Shown piece by piece: positions 1 through 9,181 of a DNA stretch of 64,000 nt. The notes under the pieces were generated by a model that did not search any database, was not told where the DNA came from, and saw only the letters and a program-made list of their open reading frames with translations. The position numbers were made by a program, and so were the translations under genes. Source of the DNA: Clostridium sp. BNL1100 (lineage in GTDB: Bacteria; Bacillota; Clostridia; Acetivibrionales; DSM-1351); NCBI RefSeq assembly GCF_000244875.1, contig NC_016791.1, positions 4,097,001 to 4,161,000 of the forward strand, written 5' to 3'. Each line of letters begins with the position of its first letter. Within the stretch, counting starts at the first letter, position 1.

Positions 1-1733
1 TTGCAGAGCCATTAAAAATCTATAAGGGCGCAAGTGAAGGCGACAAAAAGGATAATAACATACAGAGCTATTTTGAGGACTATGTACTGACCCAAGTTAA
101 AAACGACTTGATGAAGAAATACAATTTATCCAGCAATAACGCTACTATAAAGCTCTATAACGGTGGTTTGAAGATTTACACAACTCAGGACAGCAACATT
201 CAGAAAATAATGAACGAGGAATTTACAAACCCTAAAAACTTTACTGCCAATGAAAAAATCAGCAATCCTGATATGCAGGCACAGGCTGCAATGCTTATTA
301 TGGATCCTGCTACAGGGCAAATCCGTGGTATGTACGGTGCATATGGCGAGAAAAAAGCTAATTTCACCCTAAACAGGGCTACGGATATGAAGAGACAGCC
401 GGGTTCAAGTTTCAAGCCTATAGCCGTTTACGGGCCTGCAATAGACCTTGGTATAATAACACCTGCTACTGTAATAGATGACGTACCTGTATATCTTGAT
501 AAAGAGCATCCTAATACACCGTATCCTAAGAATGCTGAGACGGGTGTATATGAGGGACTTCTCACTATCAGGAGAGCTATTCAAAAATCACAGAACGTTG
601 TAGCGGCTCAGGTATGGATGAATTTATTGGGAGCTCAGAATTCCATAAACTACCTCAAAAAGGTTAATATAGACAGGCCGAAAGAAGGCTATGTATCAAT
701 GGCCCTCGGTGGTTTGAACGAGGGGGTTAACCCTTTGGCTATGGCTGCTGCATATGTCCCCTTCGACAACAAGGGAGTTTATCTGGAACCAATATCCTAC
801 ACTAAAGTAACCGATGATAAAGGTAACGTTATTTTGGATAAGAAAGCAGATCAGAAGAGAAACATAGCATATAAGGAAACAACCGCATTCCTTATGACAA
901 GCATGATGAGAGACGTTGTAACAAACGGTACTGCTGCTATAGGCGGTGGCCTTGGAACTGTTAAGAATTCTACAGGTAAAGTTATTCCTACCGCAGGTAA
1001 AACCGGTACCACAAACGATACCTACGACAAATGGTTCGTGGGATATTCACCATACTACGTAGGGGCTACCTGGTACGGATACAATTACAATAAGACTCTG
1101 AAAGGTCAAGAAGTTTATCAGGCATTGCGCCTTTGGAACAAGGTCATGAACAGGGCACATGCAAAGCTTGAGCCAAAAGACTTCCCGCAACCTCAGGGAT
1201 TGGTAAAGAAGAGTATATGTATTTATTCCGGCAAGCTTGTTGGTCCAAATTGCAGTGGTGATCCTCGTGGCAATGCCATAAGGACGGAGTATTTTGCAAA
1301 AGGTACTGAGCCAACTGATACATGTGATGTTCACATTCTTGCGAAAGTGGATACAAGCTCAAAAGATATTTATGGGCGTCCGTTGTTGGCAAATCCATTC
1401 TGTCCGCCAAATTTGGTAAAGGAAAGAGTATTTATAAAGAGACCTGTACCGTATTTACCGAAAAGCCCACTAAAAGGCTCCTTGTCGGCAACAATCAAGG
1501 ACTGGATTTATCAGTTATCAGAGGAGGAATATTGTACCAAGCATGGAGGAGGAACCTCTAACGTAACTCCACCGAATAACTCGGAAACTCCTTCCCCGAA
1601 TACAGGCAACGGTGGTTCCGGTAATACGCAAACTGGAAATAACGGATCACCAAGCAAACCAACTAACAGTGTCGGAGGTAATCCTTCGGACAACTCAAAT
1701 AACACGGATAACATTGATGATATAATTCCATAA
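1..1733 (+). CDS. Class A penicillin-binding protein (PBP1A-type), 5'-truncated by the window edge
   Basis: The reading frame is open from base 3 to the stop at 1733, so the start and the N-terminal glycosyltransferase domain lie outside the window. About 576 residues are visible. The transpeptidase domain is complete: active-site SxxK in PGSSFKP (near base 405), the SQN motif (near 588) and KTGTT (near 999). Class A PBPs polymerise and cross-link peptidoglycan at the outer membrane face. The last ~60 residues are a Ser/Pro/Asn/Gly-rich low-complexity tail, common in clostridial PBP1A proteins. A strong bidirectional terminator follows. The family is certain; the exact paralogue is not. Confidence 0.95.
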   Translation, partial: AEPLKIYKGASEGDKKDNNIQSYFEDYVLTQVKNDLMKKYNLSSNNATIKLYNGGLKIYTTQDSNIQKIMNEEFTNPKNFTANEKISNPDMQAQAAMLIMDPATGQIRGMYGAYGEKKANFTLNRATDMKRQPGSSFKPIAVYGPAIDLGIITPATVIDDVPVYLDKEHPNTPYPKNAETGVYEGLLTIRRAIQKSQNVVAAQVWMNLLGAQNSINYLKKVNIDRPKEGYVSMALGGLNEGVNPLAMAAAYVPFDNKGVYLEPISYTKVTDDKGNVILDKKADQKRNIAYKETTAFLMTSMMRDVVTNGTAAIGGGLGTVKNSTGKVIPTAGKTGTTNDTYDKWFVGYSPYYVGATWYGYNYNKTLKGQEVYQALRLWNKVMNRAHAKLEPKDFPQPQGLVKKSICIYSGKLVGPNCSGDPRGNAIRTEYFAKGTEPTDTCDVHILAKVDTSSKDIYGRPLLANPFCPPNLVKERVFIKRPVPYLPKSPLKGSLSATIKDWIYQLSEEEYCTKHGGGTSNVTPPNNSETPSPNTGNGGSGNTQTGNNGSPSKPTNSVGGNPSDNSNNTDNIDDIIP

Positions 1734-1740
1734 ATATGAA

Positions 1741-1777
1741 AAAGGCTTTTGCATGTATAATGCAAAAGCCTTTTTTT
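1741..1777. terminator. Bidirectional rho-independent terminator between the PBP gene and proB
   Basis: A perfect 14-bp stem (1741-1754 with 1760-1773) has a 5-nt loop. T runs on the plus side and A runs on the minus side let it serve both convergent genes. Confidence 0.9.
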
Positions 1778-1790
1778 ATTGATTAAAAGT

Positions 1791-2609
1791 CTATTTTGAT
1801 CCAATAAACAGTGTACCAACCTGTTCTCCGCTTAATATGTCAAGAATTGCTTCGGGGTGACTACCGTTTGTCAGTACCACATCTACCCCTGCACCTGTAG
1901 CTATTTTTGCAGCACTAAGCTTTGTTACCATTCCTCCTGTGCCTCGTTTGGTTCCCGCACCTTCGGCACACTCCTCAATCTCAGGAGTAATTTTATCTAT
2001 AACGGATAACATCTTTGAATCGGGATTCTTCCTAGGATCAGAATCGTAAAAACCGTCTATATCCGATAAAATTATGAGTAAATCAGCCTCTATAATCTTT
2101 GCTACAATAGCAGACAGTGTATCGTTTTCGCTAAAGGTATCCTTTTGTCCTACTTTAAGTTCCACGGTAGAAACAGAGTCATTCTCATTTACTATAGGAA
2201 CAATACCCTTTTCTAAAAGAGTTTCAAATGTATTAACAACATTTTTACGGCATTTATCGTCACCCATTATGTCCCTTGTTAATAGGATTTGAGCAACAAT
2301 ATGTCCGTATTCTGAAAAGAATTTGCTGTACATATGCATAAGTTCACATTGTCCTACTGCTGCAACAGCCTGCTTTTCTCTAATGGTTTTAGGTCTTTCA
2401 GGCAATTTGAGTTTATCAACGCCTACCCCGATAGCTCCTGAAGTTACCAGTACTACCTCTTTGCCTTGATTTGATAAATCTGAAATAATTCTTGCCAGCT
2501 TATCTATACAAGTAAAATTAATTTTCCCGGTCTCATATGTCAAAGTAGAAGTACCTACTTTAATGACAATCCTTTGTGCATCCTGAAGTTTCTGTCTTTT
2601 GAAACACAT
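1791..2609 (-). CDS. proB: Glutamate 5-kinase without PUA domain
   Basis: This enzyme phosphorylates L-glutamate to gamma-glutamyl phosphate, the first step of proline synthesis. Family motifs include VIKVGTSTL near the N-terminus, VTSGAIGVG, NENDSV, SDIDGFYDSDP and GTGGMVTKLSAAKIA. The protein is about 272 residues, so it is only the amino-acid-kinase domain; many homologues (about 360-370 residues) add a C-terminal PUA domain that is absent here. ATG 2609 is preferred over TTG 2618 because AAGGGG at 2621-2626 lies 11 nt before the ATG but only 2 nt before the TTG. The usual partner proA is not adjacent. Confidence 0.95.
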   Translation of the reverse strand: MCFKRQKLQDAQRIVIKVGTSTLTYETGKINFTCIDKLARIISDLSNQGKEVVLVTSGAIGVGVDKLKLPERPKTIREKQAVAAVGQCELMHMYSKFFSEYGHIVAQILLTRDIMGDDKCRKNVVNTFETLLEKGIVPIVNENDSVSTVELKVGQKDTFSENDTLSAIVAKIIEADLLIILSDIDGFYDSDPRKNPDSKMLSVIDKITPEIEECAEGAGTKRGTGGMVTKLSAAKIATGAGVDVVLTNGSHPEAILDILSGEQVGTLFIGSK

Positions 2610-2681
2610 CTTTATCAATACCCCTTATACCAAAAATCGAAACACCTTTTAGATTATATAATAAATCCTTGAGATTTTCCA

Positions 2682-3374
2682 CTATGCTTCTTCCTGATAA
2701 GATGCACTTTTGTTTCTGATCAAATAAGAGTTTACAAAGTGTTCAATCTTACCGTACACATACCGGTTTTCAAAGACCAAAAACAATGCTATCCCTAGAA
2801 CCGTAGATGCAATTGCATCAAGAATACTATGCTGCTTGGTGAACCACGTAGACATATATATGGTTATACATATTGCTACTGATGAAAATCTCATAAGCAA
2901 CCCTTTACCATATTTTAATGTAAACATTGTTATCAAAATAGTATCCAGCATATGGATGCTTGGGAAACAATTATACGGCCTGTCATTCCCGTAGATAATC
3001 AGGACTGCCTTTTTTAGCAGGTTATCAGGTGTTACCTCCGGGCGTGGAACCGTTGTCGGGTAGATATAGTATATTGCAAAACAAACGAACATACCAATCA
3101 ATATACTGAACAAAAGCTTGTAATAGGTTTTCTCGTCATAGTATGCCATAATCAGCAGAATCCCAAAGGTATACAAATACCAGAATATATATGGTATGAT
3201 AAACCATTCGTTGAATGGTATCAATTTATCAAGAAATATAGTTACATCATGTGCGTTCTTAGTAGTAACATTAAGTAAAAAATATATGCCCTGTGCCATT
3301 GGTATTAATAACATCAGCAGAATCCTGCGAAAATACACCCGCAGATTGTCTCGATTTAAAGAATTATTAGTCAT
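2682..3374 (-). CDS. PAP2-superfamily integral membrane phosphatase
   Basis: This is a 230-residue protein with about six hydrophobic helices. The C-terminal half carries the PAP2 signature: PSIHM followed by STWFTKQHSILD, which supplies the catalytic histidines and aspartate, and an upstream RPEV. Such enzymes dephosphorylate lipid phosphates such as undecaprenyl pyrophosphate or phosphatidate at the membrane. The exact substrate cannot be read from the sequence; the spacing resembles the inositolphosphotransferase-like PAP2_3 group. It is transcribed in the same direction as proB but is separated from it by about 70 bp. Confidence 0.85.
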   Translation of the reverse strand: MTNNSLNRDNLRVYFRRILLMLLIPMAQGIYFLLNVTTKNAHDVTIFLDKLIPFNEWFIIPYIFWYLYTFGILLIMAYYDEKTYYKLLFSILIGMFVCFAIYYIYPTTVPRPEVTPDNLLKKAVLIIYGNDRPYNCFPSIHMLDTILITMFTLKYGKGLLMRFSSVAICITIYMSTWFTKQHSILDAIASTVLGIALFLVFENRYVYGKIEHFVNSYLIRNKSASYQEEA

Positions 3375-3445
3375 AAATTTTTCTCCATCAGAATATTCTA
3401 TATAACAAATAATTATACTCAGATTTTGAAAAATTGTTTACTTTT

Positions 3446-4324
3446 TTAGCAGGAAATATAAAGAAACTCGTATTCCCTTGACCATGTTTGTTTTTCACCC
3501 GGCTCAATATTGATATTAACAAATGACTCAGGGCTTGCAACATGTTTTGCTCCCCATAAGGCAAATTTCTGCGGAATAAAATTGTTTGTTTCCCTAACAC
3601 CAGCTCCTGACTTGCTGTCATATAACTCCCATGTACTGCTTCCGCCGCATTCAAAATCCTTAAACTGACTGTAGAATTCCCCACTGAAGCTGTCAGGCCA
3701 TGAGATTTCATTATCTTTAACAATAATCTCGCCACTGACATTATCCAGATGTATATCACAAGGAAGTTTTAATGAATAACTGCTTCCGATATTATTATTG
3801 TCTATTCCTATAAAATTGTGGCAGTACTCGGTAGTACTTATTTTTTTCTCACCGGTGTTCTCCAATAGATAGGTTATTTTTAACCTATTTTGGCACAAAC
3901 TTATACTTTTTTTATATATGTAGCCATAACCATTGTGTATGGGCATCACAGCTGACAAATCAACGGAAGTCTTATTGATAACGGCATTAAAATCAACGGG
4001 CTTTACCTCATATTTTCTGAAAAAGTCATAAGGTTCCATATCAGGCCTCTTCAAAAGACCGACGCCAATCTTTGGGAAGTATTCTCCCACGGGAGTTTCA
4101 TCAAAGCCTACAGGCTCACGTATTCCGAATTCCCCGCAGAGTCCGCAGCCTCCTGAACCCTTTCCTGCTTCCAAAGATTCCTTTACGCAAAAAGTATGTT
4201 TTCCGTCCAAAGTAACCTGAGTAATAAAACCACACCAGTCAAATCTGGAGCCATTGTATTTTTCTCCGGGGTATGATATTTCAACGGAAAGCCTCTCATT
4301 ACTTAAAACAATATTCTTACACAT
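3446..4324 (-). CDS. Galactose-mutarotase-fold protein (aldose 1-epimerase-like)
   Basis: The 292-residue soluble protein has the beta-rich, Trp/Tyr/Asn-containing character of the aldose 1-epimerase superfamily. It includes an N-terminal glycine-rich stretch (GKGSGGCGLCGEFG) and a central EYCHNFIGID segment with the kind of His/Asn residues found in the sugar site. Classical galM motifs are weak, so it is better called mutarotase-like than a true galactose mutarotase. AAGGAGGAT lies 4 nt before the ATG at 4324. There are no sugar genes next to it, so the substrate is unknown. Confidence 0.6.
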   Translation of the reverse strand: MCKNIVLSNERLSVEISYPGEKYNGSRFDWCGFITQVTLDGKHTFCVKESLEAGKGSGGCGLCGEFGIREPVGFDETPVGEYFPKIGVGLLKRPDMEPYDFFRKYEVKPVDFNAVINKTSVDLSAVMPIHNGYGYIYKKSISLCQNRLKITYLLENTGEKKISTTEYCHNFIGIDNNNIGSSYSLKLPCDIHLDNVSGEIIVKDNEISWPDSFSGEFYSQFKDFECGGSSTWELYDSKSGAGVRETNNFIPQKFALWGAKHVASPESFVNINIEPGEKQTWSREYEFLYISC

Positions 4325-4407
4325 AGTATCCTCCTTATAAATTGGCTTTAGCCAACATAATTACCTTATATTACAAGCAGGTGGGAGTCAATAGTTTTCA
4401 AAGCAAA

Positions 4408-4447
4408 AGGGCTGATGTTATGGGAACTCCCCCATAACAATCAGCCC
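4408..4447 (-). terminator. Terminator of the EF-G-like gene
   Basis: A hairpin pairs GGGCTGAT/ATCAGCCC and GTTATGGG/CCCATAAC with one bulged base. Read on the minus strand it is followed by TTTT. Confidence 0.8.
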
Positions 4448-4474
4448 TACAAAAATTCAGTTACATAAATTTAA

Positions 4475-6559
4475 CTACTCATCATCATCCTCAACCATGT
4501 GCTTTCTGGCCTCTTCAATGACTTTGTTTGCAACGATAGCTGGAGCTTCCTCATATCTTTCAAACCATAGCTTGAAGTAACCCCTGCCATGGGTCATGGA
4601 TCTCAAATCTGTAGCATATTTGAACATTTCAGACTGAGGAACCTCGGCTTCAACCTGCTGCTGTCCGTTATCCATGGGATTCATACCAAGAATTCTTCCA
4701 CGTCTTTTATTCAGGTCACCGATTATATCTCCCATATATTTTTCAGGTACATAAATCTCTACATGTACAATTGGTTCCAGTAATACGGGTGAAGCCATGG
4801 GCAAGCCTTTTTTATAAGCAAGTCTTGCAGCTATTTTAAAGGCCATTTCTGAAGAATCTACGTCATGATATGAACCGTCAACCAACGTCGCTTTAAGGTT
4901 TACAACCGGATACCCTGCAAGAACACCGTGTACGATGGCTTCCCGTAAACCCTTTTCTACGGCAGGATGATACGATTTTGGTACAGAACCTCCGAATATC
5001 TTTTCCTGGAACACAAGGTCCTCTGTATCACCACGCTCAAACTCAATCCATACATGGCCGTACTGACCATGCCCTCCAGATTGTTTCTTATGTTTTCCTT
5101 CGACCTTGACTTTTTTCTTTATTGTTTCTCTGTAGGGTATTTTAGGGTTAACGAGATTTACTGATACCCCGAACTTAGCTTTAAGTTTGCTGACAATAAC
5201 ATCCAGATGTTGTTCTCCTACACCTGAAATAAGGGTTTGATGGGTTTCTGTATTAATTGAGACTTTGAATGTAGGATCTTCGTCTTGCAGTTTATGCAAA
5301 CCAGAACTGATTTTTTCCTCGTCTCCTTTGGCTTTTGGTTCTACTGCCATTGAAATAGCCGGGTCTGGAAAAGCTATCTTATCCAGTATGACTTTGTTTG
5401 CCTGATCACAAAGAGTGTCGTTGGTATTTGTTCCGGCCAGTTTTGCAACTCCACCTATGTCACCTGCTATAAGCTTATCTGTCGGAATCTGCTTTTTACC
5501 TCTCATAATGAATATCTGACCGATTTTTTCCGACCTCTCTGTTGTAGAATTAAAAACAGAAGAATCTGCCTTTAAAGTTCCTGAATAAACTCTGAACATG
5601 GAGATTTTACCTACAAACGGGTCGGCGATAGTCTTGAATACCAGTGCAGCAAGAGGTGCAGATGCATCAGGCTTTATTTCAATATATTCATCCTTCCCTG
5701 CTTTTTGAGCTTTGACTTTTACGACTTCGGGAGATGGCATAAAAGAAACAATGGCATCCATCAACTCCTTAACCCCCAGGTTTTGGTACGCAGACCCACA
5801 AAATACAGGTGTTATTGTCCCATCAGCTATACCTGCCTTTATACCCTTTTGCAGTTCCTCAGCCGTGAACTCTTCTCCACTGAAAAACTTTTCCATAAGA
5901 GCTTCATCCGTTTCAGCTATTAATTCATTAAGTGAGTTTTTTATTTGAGAAATTCTATCTGTTAAATCCGAAGGAATATCTGATTCTGTTACTTTATCCT
6001 TCTGGAATTTTTTCGCAGTCATATTGATTATGTCTACATAACCAACATATTTATCAGCCTCATAGATTGGAAGCTGGAATGGTATAACGCTGTTGCCGAA
6101 AGTATCCAGCATTTTATCACAGGCAGCATTGAAATTGGCGTTTTCTTCGTCCATTTTATTAATAAAGAACATTCTGGCTGCACCATACTCTTTGGCGTAA
6201 GCCCATGATTTTTCTGTTCCAACGGAAACGCCACTTTTTGCAGAAACTACTATTACCGCACCCTCTGCCGCACGGATGCCCTGCATTACTTCTCCTACAA
6301 AGTCAAAATATCCGGGAGTGTCAATTACATTGATTTTATGATCCACCCATTCACAAGGTACCATAGAAGTGCTTATAGATATTTTTCTTTTAATTTCTTC
6401 GGGATCATAGTCAGACGTTGTAGTCCCGTCAGCAACTTTCCCAAATCTGTCCAATACACCGGTATTGAACATCATAGCCTCTGCCAGAGTAGTTTTTCCT
6501 CCCCCACCATGTGCCAAGAGGCATATGTTCCGTAATTTTTGCACGGAATAGTCCTTCAT
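4475..6559 (-). CDS. EF-G-like translational GTPase (FusA paralogue)
   Basis: The 694-residue protein has the full EF-G domain order: GTPase domain, beta-barrel domain II and the C-terminal domains III-V (for example GEQHLDVIVSKLK and GRGYFKLWFERYEE). The P-loop reads AHGGGGKTT instead of the canonical AHIDAGKTT. G3 is DTPGYFDF and G4 is NKMD. This variant P-loop marks the second EF-G class that many bacteria carry beside the main fusA of the str operon. Its role may be specialised (recycling or stress), which the sequence cannot settle. ATG 6559 is chosen over 6565 because AAGGGGG lies 7 nt upstream. No ribosomal genes are adjacent. Confidence 0.9.
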   Translation of the reverse strand: MKDYSVQKLRNICLLAHGGGGKTTLAEAMMFNTGVLDRFGKVADGTTTSDYDPEEIKRKISISTSMVPCEWVDHKINVIDTPGYFDFVGEVMQGIRAAEGAVIVVSAKSGVSVGTEKSWAYAKEYGAARMFFINKMDEENANFNAACDKMLDTFGNSVIPFQLPIYEADKYVGYVDIINMTAKKFQKDKVTESDIPSDLTDRISQIKNSLNELIAETDEALMEKFFSGEEFTAEELQKGIKAGIADGTITPVFCGSAYQNLGVKELMDAIVSFMPSPEVVKVKAQKAGKDEYIEIKPDASAPLAALVFKTIADPFVGKISMFRVYSGTLKADSSVFNSTTERSEKIGQIFIMRGKKQIPTDKLIAGDIGGVAKLAGTNTNDTLCDQANKVILDKIAFPDPAISMAVEPKAKGDEEKISSGLHKLQDEDPTFKVSINTETHQTLISGVGEQHLDVIVSKLKAKFGVSVNLVNPKIPYRETIKKKVKVEGKHKKQSGGHGQYGHVWIEFERGDTEDLVFQEKIFGGSVPKSYHPAVEKGLREAIVHGVLAGYPVVNLKATLVDGSYHDVDSSEMAFKIAARLAYKKGLPMASPVLLEPIVHVEIYVPEKYMGDIIGDLNKRRGRILGMNPMDNGQQQVEAEVPQSEMFKYATDLRSMTHGRGYFKLWFERYEEAPAIVANKVIEEARKHMVEDDDE

Positions 6560-7015
6560 AATCATTCCCCCTTATTTTTACAATTATTTCACACCTGTAT
6601 AATAAACCGAGTCTCCATGTGGAAACCGTTATCCGGGTCATACATACCGGCTTTATAGCCCGTTCTCATTTGTATAGAACCTAATACAAAAAGTAAAGTG
6701 AAACAGAATAAAAGGGTTAAAAATATCTAATGCATTTTGTATATTAAATTTTAAGAATAACAAATATAAATTATATTTATTATTATCTATTCTATATCAG
6801 TACAAATTTACCTTTTTTATATAATAAAAATTTTTAAATCTTGTAGCTTATAGCTGTTTATAATTTTTTAATGATGCTATATAATATAGATTAATATAGC
6901 AATCAAGATATATGATTGGCTATATACAAAGGGCTTAGGGCCCTTGTGTAATATGGTAGAATGGTGTATTTCAGATTTTAAAAAATGTAAAACGGTAGAA
7001 AGGTGTTGAATTTTA
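6560..7015. other. Divergent intergenic region between the EF-G-like gene and aroF
   Basis: This 456-bp A+T-rich region has no convincing ORF. It holds a candidate aroF promoter (6857-6885) and a short hairpin at 6926-6947 (ACAA-GGGC pairing with GCCC-TTGT, one bulge). The hairpin sits in what would be the aroF leader and lacks a following T run, so it is not an obvious attenuator. No T-box or known riboswitch core is recognisable. Confidence 0.5.
6857..6885 (+). promoter_or_regulatory. Candidate aroF promoter
   Basis: TTTATA and TATAAT are separated by 17 bp, about 130 bp upstream of the aroF start. The -35 is weak. Confidence 0.4.
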
Positions 7016-8041
7016 ATGATTATTGTAATGAATCCAAAATCAAATCAAATGCAGATTGATGATGTCATCAATGTCCTGAAAAATTCGGGGTTGGGGGTAC
7101 ATGTATCACAAGGTACCGAAAGAACTATTATCGGTATAATCGGTGATAAGACTGTCCTCCGTGATATTCCTCTTGAAATTATGCCGGGGGTTGAAAAACT
7201 TGTTCCAATCGTAGAATCCTTCAAGCTGGCAGGAAAAACATTTCAGCCTGAGCCCAGTGTTGTCGATGTAAACGGTGTGAAAATAGGCGGTAAGGAATTG
7301 GTTCTCATGGCTGGTCCATGTGCGGTAGAAAGCCGTGAACAGATAATAGAAGCAGCACAGGCAGTCAAAAGGTCCGGTGCCCAGTTTCTAAGAGGAGGAG
7401 CTTTTAAGCCAAGAACTTCTCCATATGCTTTTCAGGGTCTTGAAGAAGAAGGATTGAAGCTGCTCAAAGAAGCAAAGGATGCAACTGGCTTGCAAATAAT
7501 CACAGAAGTAACCAGCGATAAGGCAGTAGAGTTGTCTATACCATATGTGGATATGTTTCAGGTGGGGGCGCGTAATGTACAAAACTTCCAGCTTCTGAAA
7601 GAAATAGGAAAATCCATGAAGCCGGTACTTCTGAAAAGAGGATCTGCAACCACTATTGACGAATGGCTTAACGCTGCTGAATATATAATGAGTGAAGGCA
7701 ATTACAATGTTGTCCTTTGTGAAAGAGGTATCAGAACCTTTGAAACAGCTACAAGGAACACACTTGATTTAAGTGCTGTCCCTGTAGTTAAAAATATGAG
7801 TCATCTGCCTGTAATCGTTGACCCCAGCCATGCTGCCGGAAAGTCAAAATATGTAATTCCGCTATCCAGAGCTGCTATAGCAGCAGGTGCCGACGGCCTT
7901 ATAGTTGAAGTACACCCGAACCCAATGTGTGCTTTATCTGATGCAGCACAGCAGTTAAAGCCATCCGAATTTGATTCACTTTGCAAAGACATAAGTAAGC
8001 TTGCACCAATCCTGGAGAGAGAGTTTAACTATGGATGTTAA
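7016..8041 (+). CDS. aroF: 3-deoxy-7-phosphoheptulonate (DAHP) synthase
   Basis: The 341-residue enzyme condenses phosphoenolpyruvate with erythrose 4-phosphate to start the shikimate pathway. It begins with an ~80-residue ferredoxin-like regulatory domain, as in the type I-beta Thermotoga/Bacillus enzymes. The barrel follows with LMAGPCAVES, RGGAFKPRTSPYAFQG, VGARNVQNFQLL, LLKRG and VIVDPSHAAGKS. The N-terminal domain suggests aromatic amino acid feedback control. An AAAGGTG site precedes the ATG. The gene overlaps tyrA by 11 bp, so the two are translationally coupled. Confidence 0.97.
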   Translation: MIIVMNPKSNQMQIDDVINVLKNSGLGVHVSQGTERTIIGIIGDKTVLRDIPLEIMPGVEKLVPIVESFKLAGKTFQPEPSVVDVNGVKIGGKELVLMAGPCAVESREQIIEAAQAVKRSGAQFLRGGAFKPRTSPYAFQGLEEEGLKLLKEAKDATGLQIITEVTSDKAVELSIPYVDMFQVGARNVQNFQLLKEIGKSMKPVLLKRGSATTIDEWLNAAEYIMSEGNYNVVLCERGIRTFETATRNTLDLSAVPVVKNMSHLPVIVDPSHAAGKSKYVIPLSRAAIAAGADGLIVEVHPNPMCALSDAAQQLKPSEFDSLCKDISKLAPILEREFNYGC

Positions 8042-9131
8042 AAGTATATCTATTATTGGCCTCGGACTTATTGGTGGTTCATTAGCCAAGGCGTTCAGGC
8101 ACGAGTTTACGGATTTAAAAATATATGCAGTTGACAACTGTACTGAGTCCCTTAGAGTGGCTGAAAAAGAAGGAGTTTTAAACAAGGGTTTTAATAATTG
8201 CTGTGAAGAGATTTGGAATTCTGATATCATTTTCATTTGTACTCCGGTCAGCAAAACCATAGAATATGTAAATGAATTATCCTCTAAAATAAAAAAAGGC
8301 AGCATTTTGACGGATGTAGCCAGTACCAAGGGAGAATTGTTCAATTACATTGATGGACTTGCAAACCCTCCCCTATTTGTAGGAGGACACCCTATGGCCG
8401 GAACAGAAAAATCAGGCTATATAAATTCAATTGCTCATATGTTTGAAAATGCCTACTATGTTCTGACACCGACAAAGAGTTCCAGTGAAGATGCCATAAG
8501 CACATTGGAAAAATTTCTTAGGATGATAGGAGCCCTACCTATAGTGGTTTCCTCCCGAGAGCACGATACAGTCACAGGATGCATAAGCCATGTACCTCAT
8601 ATCATAGCTTCCGCATTGGTGTCTCTTGCTAAAAATAATGAAAATAGTCAAGGCCTAGTAAAGCTTCTTGCGGCAGGAGGGTTCAAGGATATTACCAGAA
8701 TTGCATCTTCAAATCCTTCCATGTGGGAGGACGTGGTTATAAGCAATGGGCCTGTTGTTGTAAAGCTTTTAGAGGATTTTAAACTTATAGTTAACGATAT
8801 GATAGACAATATCAAATCAAGTGAAAATAAAGAAATATATAGTTTTTTTGATAATGCTAAAGCCTTCAGGGATGGTTTTTCCAATACTGCTACTGGGTTG
8901 CTCCCAAAAAACTTCGAGCTGATTGTAGATGTTACAGATGAGCCCGGAATTATTGGTAAAATAGCAACTCTGCTGGGCAATAGCGGAATAAACATTAAAA
9001 ATATAAATGTATCCAACAGCCGTGAGTATGAGCAGGGATGCCTTAAAATCACCCTATCTGATCAGGCAAACACGGATAAAGCTTTTGAAATCCTAAAAGC
9101 TTCTTCATACATGGTATTCAGAAAAGATTAG
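8031..9131 (+). CDS. tyrA: Prephenate dehydrogenase with C-terminal ACT domain
   Basis: The enzyme oxidatively decarboxylates prephenate to 4-hydroxyphenylpyruvate for tyrosine synthesis. The N-terminal NAD-binding motif GLGLIGGSLAKA lies about ten residues in, followed by VGGHPMAGTEKSG and the helical dehydrogenase domain (CISHVPHIIASAL). The last ~75 residues form an ACT domain (VTDEPGIIGKIATLLG), expected to bind tyrosine. ATG 8031 inside the aroF stop region is preferred because GGAGAG lies upstream; the TTG at 8001 would deeply overlap aroF. With aroF it forms a small aromatic amino acid operon ending at a hairpin. Confidence 0.96.
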   Translation: MDVKSISIIGLGLIGGSLAKAFRHEFTDLKIYAVDNCTESLRVAEKEGVLNKGFNNCCEEIWNSDIIFICTPVSKTIEYVNELSSKIKKGSILTDVASTKGELFNYIDGLANPPLFVGGHPMAGTEKSGYINSIAHMFENAYYVLTPTKSSSEDAISTLEKFLRMIGALPIVVSSREHDTVTGCISHVPHIIASALVSLAKNNENSQGLVKLLAAGGFKDITRIASSNPSMWEDVVISNGPVVVKLLEDFKLIVNDMIDNIKSSENKEIYSFFDNAKAFRDGFSNTATGLLPKNFELIVDVTDEPGIIGKIATLLGNSGINIKNINVSNSREYEQGCLKITLSDQANTDKAFEILKASSYMVFRKD

Positions 9132-9148
9132 ATGTTTTAGGACACACA

Positions 9149-9177
9149 AAAGCCGGCATATTAAAAATGCCGGCTTT
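9149..9177. terminator. Bidirectional terminator between tyrA and rex
   Basis: An 11-bp perfect stem (9149-9159 with 9167-9177) carries A and T runs on its two sides. Confidence 0.9.
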
Positions 9178-9181
9178 CTTA

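Noticed and set aside
6926-6947. Attenuator or riboswitch in the aroF leader
   Set aside because: There is only one short hairpin with a bulge, no T run after it, and no T-box AGGGTGGnACCGCG-like element.
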